A stretch of DNA of 54,952 nt from Eubacteriales bacterium (lineage in GTDB: Bacteria > Bacillota > Clostridia > Oscillospirales > Oscillospiraceae). Both the position numbers and the translations under genes were made by a program. Below the pieces are notes generated by a model. It was given only the letters and a program-made list of their open reading frames with translations. It made no database searches and had not been told where the DNA came from. Location of the stretch: assembly GCA_030531595.1 (NCBI GenBank), contig JAUNND010000003.1, forward strand, positions 1 to 54,952, given 5' to 3'. Shown in pieces: positions 44,132 to 50,955 of the stretch (position 1 is its first letter; each line of letters begins with the position of its first letter).

Positions 44132-44701
44132 ATGACACTTTTTGAACTGTTCCTTATCGCCGTGGGTCTTTCCATGGACGCTTTCGCCGTCTCGGTGTGC
44201 AAGGGGCTTTCCACCGTCAGGGTGAAGCCGAAGCATTATCTCTGCGTGGGGCTGTGGTTCGGCGGCTTTCAGGCGCTGATGCCCACGGTCGGGTATCTTT
44301 TAGGCTCGACCTTTGAAGCGTATATAAACAACTTCGACCACTGGGTCGCCTTCGCGCTTCTGGCCGTTATCGGCGGGAACATGATCAAGGAATCGCGGGA
44401 AAAGGACGCGGAAGAATGTGACGACTCCTTTGCCGTAAAGACCATGCTCGTCATGGCGGTCGCCACAAGCATCGACGCGCTGGCTGTCGGCATCACCTTC
44501 GCGCTGCTGCCCGACGTCAGTATCCTCGCCGCCGTGGGCTTTATCGGCGCAACTACCTTCGTGCTCTCCGCTCTCGGTCTGAAGGTCGGCAATATCTTCG
44601 GTCTGAAATACAAGAGCAAGGCAGAGCTTGCCGGCGGTATCATCCTTATTCTGATAGGTCTGAAAATCCTGCTCGAACACCTCGGCGTGATCGGTTTCTG
44701 A
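44132..44701 (+). CDS. mntP: Manganese efflux pump
   Basis: This 189-residue membrane protein has six spans and the two conserved Asp motifs of MntP: GLSMDAFAVSVCKG (about 13-26) and ATSIDALAVGITFAL (about 110-124). It exports Mn(II). GGAGG lies 8 bp before the ATG. The 40-bp gap from the YgjV gene is too small for the Mn riboswitch that often precedes mntP. It ends at a terminator now split by a repeat insertion. Confidence 0.93.
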   Translation: MTLFELFLIAVGLSMDAFAVSVCKGLSTVRVKPKHYLCVGLWFGGFQALMPTVGYLLGSTFEAYINNFDHWVAFALLAVIGGNMIKESREKDAEECDDSFAVKTMLVMAVATSIDALAVGITFALLPDVSILAAVGFIGATTFVLSALGLKVGNIFGLKYKSKAELAGGIILILIGLKILLEHLGVIGF

Positions 44702-44728
44702 TTTGAAAAGCGCCTCCGCTTTAGCGGG

Positions 44729-44862
44729 CAATGTCATTTAGTTAAAGATTTTTCACTGTAGGGCGGGGGCTTGCTCCCGCCGAAAAGTCAGGGTTTCCGC
44801 AGTGTTACGGCGGGAGCAAGCCCCCGCCCTACGGTCACAGTTTTCTTAACTTAATGACATTG
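44729..44862. mobile_element. 134-bp MITE with terminal inverted repeats and 11-bp target duplication
   Basis: The ends are CAATGTCATTTAGTTAA (44729-44745) and the complement of CAATGTCATTAAGTTAA (44846-44862), 16 of 17 matching. Flanking direct repeats GCTTTAGCGGG (44718-44728 and 44863-44873) look like a target-site duplication. The 75-bp palindrome is the core. There is no coding capacity, so any movement needs a transposase supplied from elsewhere. Confidence 0.75.
44758..44832. repeat. 75-bp palindromic repeat, copy G
   Basis: Canonical arms, exactly 75 bp, at the centre of the 134-bp element 44729-44862. Confidence 0.93.
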
Positions 44863-44882
44863 GCTTTAGCGGGGGCGCTCTT

Positions 44883-45116
44883 TTATCGGGCTATCGGGAT
44901 AAGGATGTTTCGACCGACCTGTATTAAATCGGGATCGGTTATGTTGTTCAGGCGTTTCAAAACATCCACATTGGTGTTATACCTGTAAGCCAGTCTGGAA
45001 AGAGTATCGTTCTTCCCGATTATATGTGAGAAATACGAGACGCCGCCCAGCGTAACGATCGGATCGTTTTGTGCGCCGCCGGTCACAGCTTCAAGCTCGG
45101 AATCGTCAAGTATCAC
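44883..45116 (-). CDS. Double-glycine-leader peptide with LysM domain (1)
   Basis: This 77-residue protein starts at a GTG (45116) with GGAGGAAGAACT upstream. Residues 1-14 (DDSELEAVTGG core) form a double-glycine leader of the kind cut and exported by peptidase-containing ABC transporters. After GG-A, residues 28-76 form one LysM domain (FSHIIGKNDTLSRLAYRYNT, then VLKRLNNITDPDLIQVGRNI and LIPI). LysM binds N-acetylglucosamine in peptidoglycan or chitin. The predicted mature product is a secreted 62-residue glycan-binding miniprotein. It is last of three tandem leader-bearing genes. Confidence 0.85.
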   Translation of the reverse strand: MILDDSELEAVTGGAQNDPIVTLGGVSYFSHIIGKNDTLSRLAYRYNTNVDVLKRLNNITDPDLIQVGRNILIPIAR

Positions 45117-45137
45117 AGTTCTTCCTCCTGCGAGCGA

Positions 45138-45374
45138 TCACATCCAGCCGCTCTTTTTGGTATTCACGGGAACACGGAGCTTCCAGCCCACCTTGATAAC
45201 ATCGGGATTGGTGATGCGGTCTTTGTTGAGAGCCATGAGAGTGGCTACCGTGGTTCCGAAACGCATGGCAATAGCGGAAAGGCTGTCGCCGGGAACAACT
45301 TCATACGTGAATGTGCTTACTGTATCATTTCCACCGGAGATCTGCTCCAGTTCTTTTTCATTGAGTTGATCCAT
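45138..45374 (-). CDS. Double-glycine-leader peptide with LysM domain (2)
   Basis: This 78-residue protein has leader MDQLNEKELEQISGG (1-15), then a short NDTVS spacer and one LysM domain (FTYEVVPGDSLSAIAMRFGT, then LMALNKDRITNPDVIKVGWK and LRVPV), ending in a basic KKSGWM tail. AAAGGAGAAAAAATC precedes the ATG at 45374, identical to the site before the next gene upstream. The frame is open to 45593, but that part overlaps another gene of the set and lacks a leader. No exporter gene lies nearby. Confidence 0.87.
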   Translation of the reverse strand: MDQLNEKELEQISGGNDTVSTFTYEVVPGDSLSAIAMRFGTTVATLMALNKDRITNPDVIKVGWKLRVPVNTKKSGWM

Positions 45375-45399
45375 GATTTTTTCTCCTTTCAGGCTGTGA

Positions 45400-45639
45400 T
45401 CACATCTGGAGATAGCATCTGTCCGTCCAGCCCACAGCCGTGTTGTTGCGCCAGAGACGGTATTTGCAATTGGTGCCCGGAGTAGCGACATATTCGGCAG
45501 TGATGCCGGACTGCCAGCAAATCGCATTGTAGGGGCCATCGGTGCGCAGGGCATTTCCCCAATAGGGTCCGGTAACCACGCAGGGATTACCAACGCCGCC
45601 GGTTACGCCTTCAAGTTCTTTTTCAGTAAGTTCTGCCAT
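45400..45639 (-). CDS. Double-glycine-leader peptide, Cys/aromatic-rich core
   Basis: This 79-residue precursor has leader MAELTEKELEGVTGG (1-15), closely like its two neighbours. The core of 64 residues is not LysM. It is rich in Gly, Trp, Tyr and Asn, with four Cys (NPCVVTGPYWGN, NAICWQSG, TNCKYRLW, DRCYLQ) that could form two disulfides. Its family is not recognised. It could be a bacteriocin, a signalling peptide or a small secreted carbohydrate-binding protein. It is first in the three-gene operon and shares the AAAGGAGAAAAAATC start region with the middle gene. Confidence 0.8.
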   Translation of the reverse strand: MAELTEKELEGVTGGVGNPCVVTGPYWGNALRTDGPYNAICWQSGITAEYVATPGTNCKYRLWRNNTAVGWTDRCYLQM

Positions 45640-45673
45640 GATTTTTTCTCCTTTTATTATTTAATTTTTTTAT

Positions 45674-45691
45674 TTGTAATTTTGATTACAA
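45674..45691. promoter_or_regulatory. 18-bp palindrome upstream of the leader-peptide operon
   Basis: Perfect arms TTGTAAT and ATTACAA around TTTG, 35 bp upstream of the first leader-peptide gene. A weak -35 (TTGCTT, minus strand, 45715-45710) lies near. It could be an operator or part of the promoter. Confidence 0.45.
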
Positions 45692-45741
45692 CCCTTAGTA
45701 CGTTCTGCAAAGCAAAATGTTACAGTGGTTTTGAAAATTTC

Positions 45742-45900
45742 TTAAAACTCCGGGACTCTCTCCATGCGGACGAGATTGTTGCTGAATAATTTATTAAATT
45801 ATTCAAAGTCCGGAACTATCTTCATGCGGACGAGATTGTTGCTGAATTATTTATTAAATTATTCAAAGTCCAGAACTCTTTCCATACGAACAAGTGTGAG
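45742..45900. repeat. Tandem triplication (60-bp period) of the G1P dehydrogenase 3' end
   Basis: Three direct copies in exact 60-bp register. The copy at 45859-45900 is the coding tail (LVRMERVLDFE-stop on the minus strand). Two further copies lie beyond the stop. Read in the matching frame they encode LVRMKIVPDFE-stop and LVRMERVPEF-stop. They are separated by AATAATTTAATAAAT-like linkers. Confidence 0.9.
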
Positions 45901-47097
45901 GCGGTTGCGGATGGCGGCGGAGATATGGAGCATTTCATCGCTGAGGGCGGGGTCGATGCCGATATGCTCGGGCAGGTACTTTGCGCCGCACTCGGAATAG
46001 AGCTTTTCCAGCTCTTCGACCGGAGGAATGGTGGCGATTATCTCTTTGATCTCGTCCCAGTGGTCAACGATAGCCTGAGAGTCAAACGTGCCGAGAACGT
46101 CGTTTGCGTTCTCCTTCATAATGCCGTCAAACAGCCTGTCGCCGAACTTTTCGCGTACCCACTCGGCGGTCAGCGGCTCAAACTTCTTTGCCTTGGGAGT
46201 GAGCTTTGCGAGGCGGTGATATTCCTTGGCGCAGGCAAAGGTACCTACACCGACACACTCGCCGTGGATGCCCTCGGCGCCCTCAAAGCGCGGCGGGTGC
46301 ATCTCCACAAGGTGAGCCATGAGGTGCTCCGCGCCGGAGGCTGCGCGGGAGTGGCTGAGTATCTGCATGGTAAGTCCGCTCTCCATCTGAGCCATCGTCA
46401 TCGCCTCGTGGTCTGCCTCGCCGGTGGCGGCGTATTTGTCGGCGGCGCCGCGCATCAGCTCAAGCGCGTGCTGTGCAAGGTCGGCGACAACGGGGCAGTA
46501 GTATTCGCCCATGACGAGAGTGGAGATCTTCCAGTCCACAAGGGAGATGTACTTTGCCAGAATGTCGTTTATGCCGCTGGCGATAAGGCGTTTGGGAGCG
46601 CCCTTGATGATGTCAAGGTCGGCAACGACAAGGACGGGAGCGCACATGGGGGTGGACTTCTTCTGTCCGTTGATGATGGCGGAGCAGATGTTGGCGGTAA
46701 AGCCGTCGGAGGACGCCAGCGTCGGGATGGCGACAAAGGGGATGCCGAGCTTGTAGGCGGGATAGCGTCCGAAGTCCATGATGGTGCCCGCGCCGAACGC
46801 GACGATAACGTCCACATCCTCAAGCTGCTCCATCATCGCCTCGATCTGGGTGTCCTCGGCTCGAAGTCCCTGAGACTCAAGAACGATCTCCTGATCCGCC
46901 TTGACGTGCTTGCCCTCGGTGAGCTTGTAGATGATCGTATCATATACGACAGCTCTCTTGCCGGTCAGTCCCAGCTCCTGCATATACTCCTCAAAGTGGT
47001 CGAGCGCACCATAGTCAACGACGACCTTGCGCGTTTCCAGAGTATGCTCTCTGCCGCATACGCATTTGCCTATGTACTTTTCGCAATCCATGATCAT
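45859..47097 (-). CDS. araM: sn-Glycerol-1-phosphate dehydrogenase
   Basis: This 412-residue enzyme of the iron/zinc alcohol dehydrogenase superfamily matches bacterial AraM/EgsA: FGAGTIMDFGRYPAYKLGIPF for NAD(P) binding, PTLASSDGFTANICSAII, and metal ligands Asp in INDILAKY, His in HLMAHLVEMH and His in GIHGECVGVG. It reduces dihydroxyacetone phosphate to glycerol-1-phosphate, the archaeal-type stereoisomer. AGAGG lies 9 bp before the first ATG (47097). The last 40 bp were tandemly copied downstream. Confidence 0.9.
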   Translation of the reverse strand: MIMDCEKYIGKCVCGREHTLETRKVVVDYGALDHFEEYMQELGLTGKRAVVYDTIIYKLTEGKHVKADQEIVLESQGLRAEDTQIEAMMEQLEDVDVIVAFGAGTIMDFGRYPAYKLGIPFVAIPTLASSDGFTANICSAIINGQKKSTPMCAPVLVVADLDIIKGAPKRLIASGINDILAKYISLVDWKISTLVMGEYYCPVVADLAQHALELMRGAADKYAATGEADHEAMTMAQMESGLTMQILSHSRAASGAEHLMAHLVEMHPPRFEGAEGIHGECVGVGTFACAKEYHRLAKLTPKAKKFEPLTAEWVREKFGDRLFDGIMKENANDVLGTFDSQAIVDHWDEIKEIIATIPPVEELEKLYSECGAKYLPEHIGIDPALSDEMLHISAAIRNRLTLVRMERVLDFE

Positions 47098-47129
47098 GAT
47101 AAATTACCTCTTTTATTATATGTTTTTCC

Positions 47130-47204
47130 GTAGGGCGCTGGCTGTCTCCCGCCGTAACATCGCGGGAAATCCAACTTCTCGGCGGGAGCAAGCCAGCGCC
47201 CTAC
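47130..47204. repeat. 75-bp palindromic repeat, copy H, with compensatory changes
   Basis: The left arm has GGGCGCTGGCTGTCTCCCGC and the right arm has GCGGGAGCAAGCCAGCGCCC. Compared with the canonical GGGGGC/GCCCCC segment, both arms changed together (GCTGGC/GCCAGC), so base pairing is kept. Exactly 75 bp. Confidence 0.92.
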
Positions 47205-47211
47205 AATTTGC

Positions 47212-48381
47212 TCAGGTTCTCATTTCTGTCAGTTTAAGCAATGTCTGCTCAAATCCGTACCGCTCTGCAAGCTCTTTTGCGCGTTTTAGGCGCTTCTCTC
47301 CCCTTCTCCCTGTCCGGACGGCGCGGAGCATGATATTCTTGGGCGAGTGGTCAAAGTCGATAAACTCGATCATGTCCACCTTGTAGCCCATATCCGTGAG
47401 AATATCGGCGCGGAGCGTATCCGTCAGAAGGGCGCACATACGCTCCTTTATTATGCCGTATTCCAGAAAAATGTCAAGCTCTCCGCCCTTTTTTATGCTT
47501 AAATTTACTTCATGCTGACAGCAGGGCACGGAGAAGATGTAGTCCGCTTTTTTGTTCAGAGCATAAAAGAGCGCGTAGTCGGTGGCGGTATCGCAGGCGT
47601 GGAGCGTGACGATCATATCTATATTCTTATCATACAGCGTGTCGCGTGTCACATCCGCCACGGCAAAGTGAAGCCCCGAATAGCCGTACTTTGCGGCGAT
47701 GGCGTTGCAGCGCTCCACAACGTCCTCCTTGAGGTCGTAGCCGATGATCTCCGCGTCAATGCCCCGCTTTACCGTGAGATAATAATACAGGATAAAGGTC
47801 AGATACGATTTGCCGCAGCCGAAATCAAGGATCGTGAGCTTTCTGCGATCATCCTTTGCAAGCTCCTGATCGACAAGCTCGATAAAGCGGTTTATCTGCT
47901 TGTACTTATCGTATTTTGAGCGGACGATATGAAAGTCCGCGCTGAAAACGCCTAAATCCACCAGGGCGGGAATATTCTCGCCCTCGGCAAGAATGTAATT
48001 TTTCTCGCGGTTATGACCGGCTGTGCCTGTCGGCTTCGGCACGGACGCGCTCACGCTGCGCTTATATGTGCCGTTGGTTTTAAGACAGTACTGCGCGGTC
48101 TCGGTATCGGTGACGATAAGCGCCTGACGGTAGCGCCCGTCAAGCTCTGAGGCGAACAGCTTTACAAGCGATGCCGCGTCCAGATTTTCATGAAAGACCT
48201 TAGTGCCGCGAAAGCGCTCCGTCTGGTATGCCCTGCCGTTTTTGGACGCTATCGGGCGAACGGTTATCTTCGTGTCGGAAAGCGTGTCTATCGGCTGACT
48301 GAGCACCGCTTTTTCAAGCGCGGGAAGCGCACTTTCAAGGTCGGACACAAGGCGTGAAACGGTTTTTTCCATCCTTTTCAC
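47212..48381 (-). CDS. SAM-dependent methyltransferase (Methyltransf_32-like)
   Basis: This 389-residue protein has an N-terminal region of about 190 residues that may bind a substrate, then a Rossmann methyltransferase with motif I LDFGCGKSYLTF and motif II EIIGYDLKEDVVERC. LHACDTATDYAL and VPCCQHE follow, features of the Methyltransf_32 group of putative RNA or small-molecule methylases. The Cys-Cys-x-His may bind metal. The substrate is unknown. It is adjacent to rsmI (2 bp), which suggests a link to rRNA modification, but that is inference. Confidence 0.8.
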   Translation of the reverse strand: MKRMEKTVSRLVSDLESALPALEKAVLSQPIDTLSDTKITVRPIASKNGRAYQTERFRGTKVFHENLDAASLVKLFASELDGRYRQALIVTDTETAQYCLKTNGTYKRSVSASVPKPTGTAGHNREKNYILAEGENIPALVDLGVFSADFHIVRSKYDKYKQINRFIELVDQELAKDDRRKLTILDFGCGKSYLTFILYYYLTVKRGIDAEIIGYDLKEDVVERCNAIAAKYGYSGLHFAVADVTRDTLYDKNIDMIVTLHACDTATDYALFYALNKKADYIFSVPCCQHEVNLSIKKGGELDIFLEYGIIKERMCALLTDTLRADILTDMGYKVDMIEFIDFDHSPKNIMLRAVRTGRRGEKRLKRAKELAERYGFEQTLLKLTEMRT

Positions 48382-48383
48382 CC

Positions 48384-49268
48384 TTATTCACCGAACATAC
48401 GTTTCAGATTGAGCGCGGCGGCCTTCAGCTCGTTCTTGCTGTATGAGTTGTTTTCGTCCGCCATCACCGCCGCGACCGCCTCCTTCGGGGAGATACCGCC
48501 GCCGAGCATCGCGTCGACAAGCATCGCCTCGGCGGAAACCGTATGCTCGACCTTGTTGAAGATATAGTCCCCGTCGATCTCAACGACCGTGACATATTCG
48601 CCCTTTTCGTAATTGCCCTTGGCCAAAAGCGCGTCCCGGACCTCTGCGGGAGTTCCTCTGAACGTCATCTCGTGCAGCTTTGTCATATCGTTGCAAAGGC
48701 ACATACGGCACTTTACATCGTTGTCGATGAAGTAATCCACCAGATCCATGATGCGCTTGGGCGACTCGTAAAGCACGAAGGTTCTCGTGTCTCCGCGGCG
48801 CATTTTTTCGATCATACGCTTTCTGTCTGCGTTTTCTCTCGGGAAAAAGCCGTAGAACATAAAGCTCGTCAGATCAAAGCCGCAGACCGACAGCGCATTC
48901 ACGGCGGCGCAGCAGCCCGGGATACCCACGACGCGGATACCCGCTTCGATGGCAGCCTTTATAAGCTCGTTGCCCGGGTCTGAAATGCAGGGAGTGCCCG
49001 CGTCGGTTATGACCGCGACCGACCTGCCCGAGAGCATTTCGTTTATGTAATACTTCGCCTTGCCGTGCTCGTTAAATTTGTGATTGGCAGACAGCTTGTT
49101 GCGAATTTCCAGTTTGTTTAGCAGCACCATTGACCTTCTTGTGTCCTCGGCTGCAATTATGTCAACCTCCGAGAGAATTTTCTTCCCTCTCGGAGACATA
49201 TCCTGCGAGTTGCCGATGGGTGTTGCGACTATATAAAGCGTGCCGACGCTCGTTTCTTCCATTTTCAT
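48384..49268 (-). CDS. rsmI: 16S rRNA (cytidine-1402 2'-O) methyltransferase
   Basis: This 294-residue tetrapyrrole-methylase-fold enzyme 2'-O-methylates C1402 of 16S rRNA near the P site. It shows GTLYIVATPIGNSQDMSPRG, AAEDTRRSMVLLNKL, VITDAGTPCISDPG and YGFFPRE with the tail domain. AAGGAACGGT precedes the ATG at 49268. The frame is open to 49325, but the added residues are not conserved in type. It is followed after 2 bp by the methyltransferase gene above. Confidence 0.95.
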   Translation of the reverse strand: MKMEETSVGTLYIVATPIGNSQDMSPRGKKILSEVDIIAAEDTRRSMVLLNKLEIRNKLSANHKFNEHGKAKYYINEMLSGRSVAVITDAGTPCISDPGNELIKAAIEAGIRVVGIPGCCAAVNALSVCGFDLTSFMFYGFFPRENADRKRMIEKMRRGDTRTFVLYESPKRIMDLVDYFIDNDVKCRMCLCNDMTKLHEMTFRGTPAEVRDALLAKGNYEKGEYVTVVEIDGDYIFNKVEHTVSAEAMLVDAMLGGGISPKEAVAAVMADENNSYSKNELKAAALNLKRMFGE

Positions 49269-49390
49269 ACCGTTCCTTGCTTTATTCTTGGTATACATAA
49301 TATAATATTTTTTCGGATAATGCAACAGGAAAAACGCTGTGTAAAGCCCTGATACTATTGACTGATTAAAACAGGCATTTTTAGTACAAA

Positions 49391-49415
49391 AACAGGCTGC
49401 CCGGGGCAGCCTGTT
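49391..49415 (-). terminator. Intrinsic terminator of hpf
   Basis: An 11-bp perfect stem (AACAGGCTGCC and complement) with a 3-nt loop, followed on the minus strand by GTTTTTG. It lies 14 bp after the hpf stop. Confidence 0.85.
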
Positions 49416-49429
49416 ATTCTTTATCTTTT

Positions 49430-49978
49430 TCAGTCCTCGGTTCCGTCGTCACAGATGAGGCCGTAGCCGCCCTGCTTACGCTTGTAAACAACGGAAATGG
49501 CATCCTCCGCGTCCATGTTCTTGAACACAAAGAACTCATGACCCAGCAGATTCATCTGCAAAATGGCTTCCTCAGCCGACATGGGCTTGATGGAGAAGCG
49601 CTTGTTGCGGACGATCCTGAATTCCTCTGCCTCGTCCTCCTCGGCAGGAACGAACGCAGGTACTGCCTCACGCTCCAGAGAACCCTCACGAAGCTTCTTC
49701 GCAAGACGGGTCTTGTTTCTGCGGATCTGGCGCTCGATGGCGGCTACGCCGGAATCCACGGAGGCATACATATCGTTCGTAAGTTCGCTTGCCCTGTAAT
49801 ACAGGCCGTTGTTATGGATGGTGATCTCAGCGAGGAAACGCCCGCGCTCGATGCTGAACGTCACATAGGCGTCCGCCTCTGTTTTAAAAAATCTGTCCAG
49901 CTTGCTGATCTTTTTGATCGAATAGGCCCTCAGCTCCTCGGAGGAATCCATCTTTTTTTCGGTAAAAGTGAACTTCAT
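49430..49978 (-). CDS. hpf: Long-form ribosome hibernation promoting factor
   Basis: This 182-residue protein has the HPF/RaiA N-terminal domain (1-100; KFTFTEKKMDSSEELRAYSIKKISKLDRFF, given here only as a region) and the C-terminal dimerisation domain (FSIKPMSAEEAILQMNLLGH, then FFVFKN and VYKRKQGGYGLI). It makes inactive 100S ribosome dimers. The start at 49978 has AAAGGAG 8 bp upstream. The longer frame to 49996 is not needed. A promoter (TTACAA-17-TATAGT, 50068-50040) and a leader hairpin (50012-50032) precede it. Confidence 0.95.
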   Translation of the reverse strand: MKFTFTEKKMDSSEELRAYSIKKISKLDRFFKTEADAYVTFSIERGRFLAEITIHNNGLYYRASELTNDMYASVDSGVAAIERQIRRNKTRLAKKLREGSLEREAVPAFVPAEEDEAEEFRIVRNKRFSIKPMSAEEAILQMNLLGHEFFVFKNMDAEDAISVVYKRKQGGYGLICDDGTED

Positions 49979-50011
49979 ACTGCCAACTCCTTTCAAATTA
50001 CGGTTGTCCGG

Positions 50012-50068
50012 TCGAAGGATATCTCCCTTCGATACCTGTACTATACCACAATGTGCATAAAATTGTAA
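50012..50068 (-). promoter_or_regulatory. hpf promoter and leader hairpin
   Basis: On the minus strand TTACAA (50068-50063), 17 bp, TATAGT (50045-50040). The leader then folds as TCGAAGG/CCTTCGA (50032-50012), ending about 33 nt before the start codon. Confidence 0.7.
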
Positions 50069-50148
50069 GACCTTTTTGTGAATATTGCAATAATCGGCAG
50101 AACGTACAGATATGTATATAAAAGTTTGTTAATTCATACGAAAAATAA

Positions 50149-50940
50149 CTATATCGTTGTAATGATCTTTCTGGGGCATATCTCGGCGCAGTGACCGCAG
50201 CTCGTACACTTTGCGGGGTCGATACGCGCCAGATTGTCCGTAACGGTGATCGCGCCCGCCTCGCACTCGCGCTCGCATTTTTTGCACCCTATGCACCCGA
50301 CCCTGCATACCTTCATCACAAGAGCGCCCTTGTCGGTATTTGAGCAGGCGGGATATACCCTCTGCGTATCGGGAAGGAGCTTTATAAGGCTCTTGGGGCA
50401 CGCCTCCGCACACGCACCGCACCCGACGCATTTTGAGACATCGACCTTCGCCGCGCCGTTTTCAACGTGCATCGCGCCGAATTTGCAGGCTCTTTCGCAG
50501 TTGCCGAGCCCTATGCAGGCAAAGGTGCACATTTTACTGCTCTTGCCGCCGAATAGCATCGCCGCACGGCAGTCAACGGGACCGGAGTAATTGAAGCGCT
50601 CTCCTGTGTTCTCCGTGCAGCCGGAGCAGGCAACGAAAGCGGCTTTTTTCTCCGATGTACCGGCGGAAACACCCATGATCTCCGCTATTTTTTCGGCAGC
50701 CTCCGCACCGCCCGCAACGCATCTGTTGACCGGCGCTTCGCCCTTTGCGACAGCGGCGGCATAGCCGTCACAGCCCGGAAAGCCGCAGCCGCCGCAGTTT
50801 GCGCCCGCGAGACAGGAGCGCACCTGCTCCTGCTTCGGGTCGACCTCAACGTGGAATATTTTAGATGCAAACGACAGCAGTGCGCCGAATACGCCGCCCA
50901 ATACAGCCAGAACAAGAACGGAAAACAGGATCGTTTTCAT
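50149..50940 (-). CDS. rnfB: Rnf complex subunit B (ferredoxin-type)
   Basis: This 263-residue subunit has one N-terminal membrane helix (2-24), a 4Fe-4S domain with NCGGCGFPGCDGYA (about 49-62) and then four ferredoxin-type Cys groups (CTFACIGLGNCERAC, CVGCGACAEACP, CRVGCIGCKKCEREC, CTSCGHCAEICP). It accepts electrons from reduced ferredoxin and passes them into the membrane part of Rnf, a ferredoxin:NAD oxidoreductase that pumps Na+ or H+. It is the last gene of the rnfCDEAB operon. Confidence 0.96.
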   Translation of the reverse strand: MKTILFSVLVLAVLGGVFGALLSFASKIFHVEVDPKQEQVRSCLAGANCGGCGFPGCDGYAAAVAKGEAPVNRCVAGGAEAAEKIAEIMGVSAGTSEKKAAFVACSGCTENTGERFNYSGPVDCRAAMLFGGKSSKMCTFACIGLGNCERACKFGAMHVENGAAKVDVSKCVGCGACAEACPKSLIKLLPDTQRVYPACSNTDKGALVMKVCRVGCIGCKKCERECEAGAITVTDNLARIDPAKCTSCGHCAEICPRKIITTI

Positions 50941-50955
50941 TTTCTAACCTCCCGC

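Larger units (their letters stand above)
44709..44882. terminator. Convergent terminator split by an inserted element
   Basis: Removing 44729-44873 (the element plus one copy of its 11-bp duplication) would rebuild AGCGCCTCCGC, TTTA, GCGGGGGCGCT followed by CTTTT. That is a normal bidirectional terminator between mntP and the LysM peptide genes. The remaining left part can still form a small GCGG hairpin. Confidence 0.7.

Noticed and set aside
45742-45900. CRISPR array or minisatellite
   Set aside because: Only three copies, contiguous without spacers, and one copy is the coding end of a gene.
45925-47133. A 402-codon plus-strand frame
   Set aside because: Exact antisense of the glycerol-1-phosphate dehydrogenase, with no motifs of its own.
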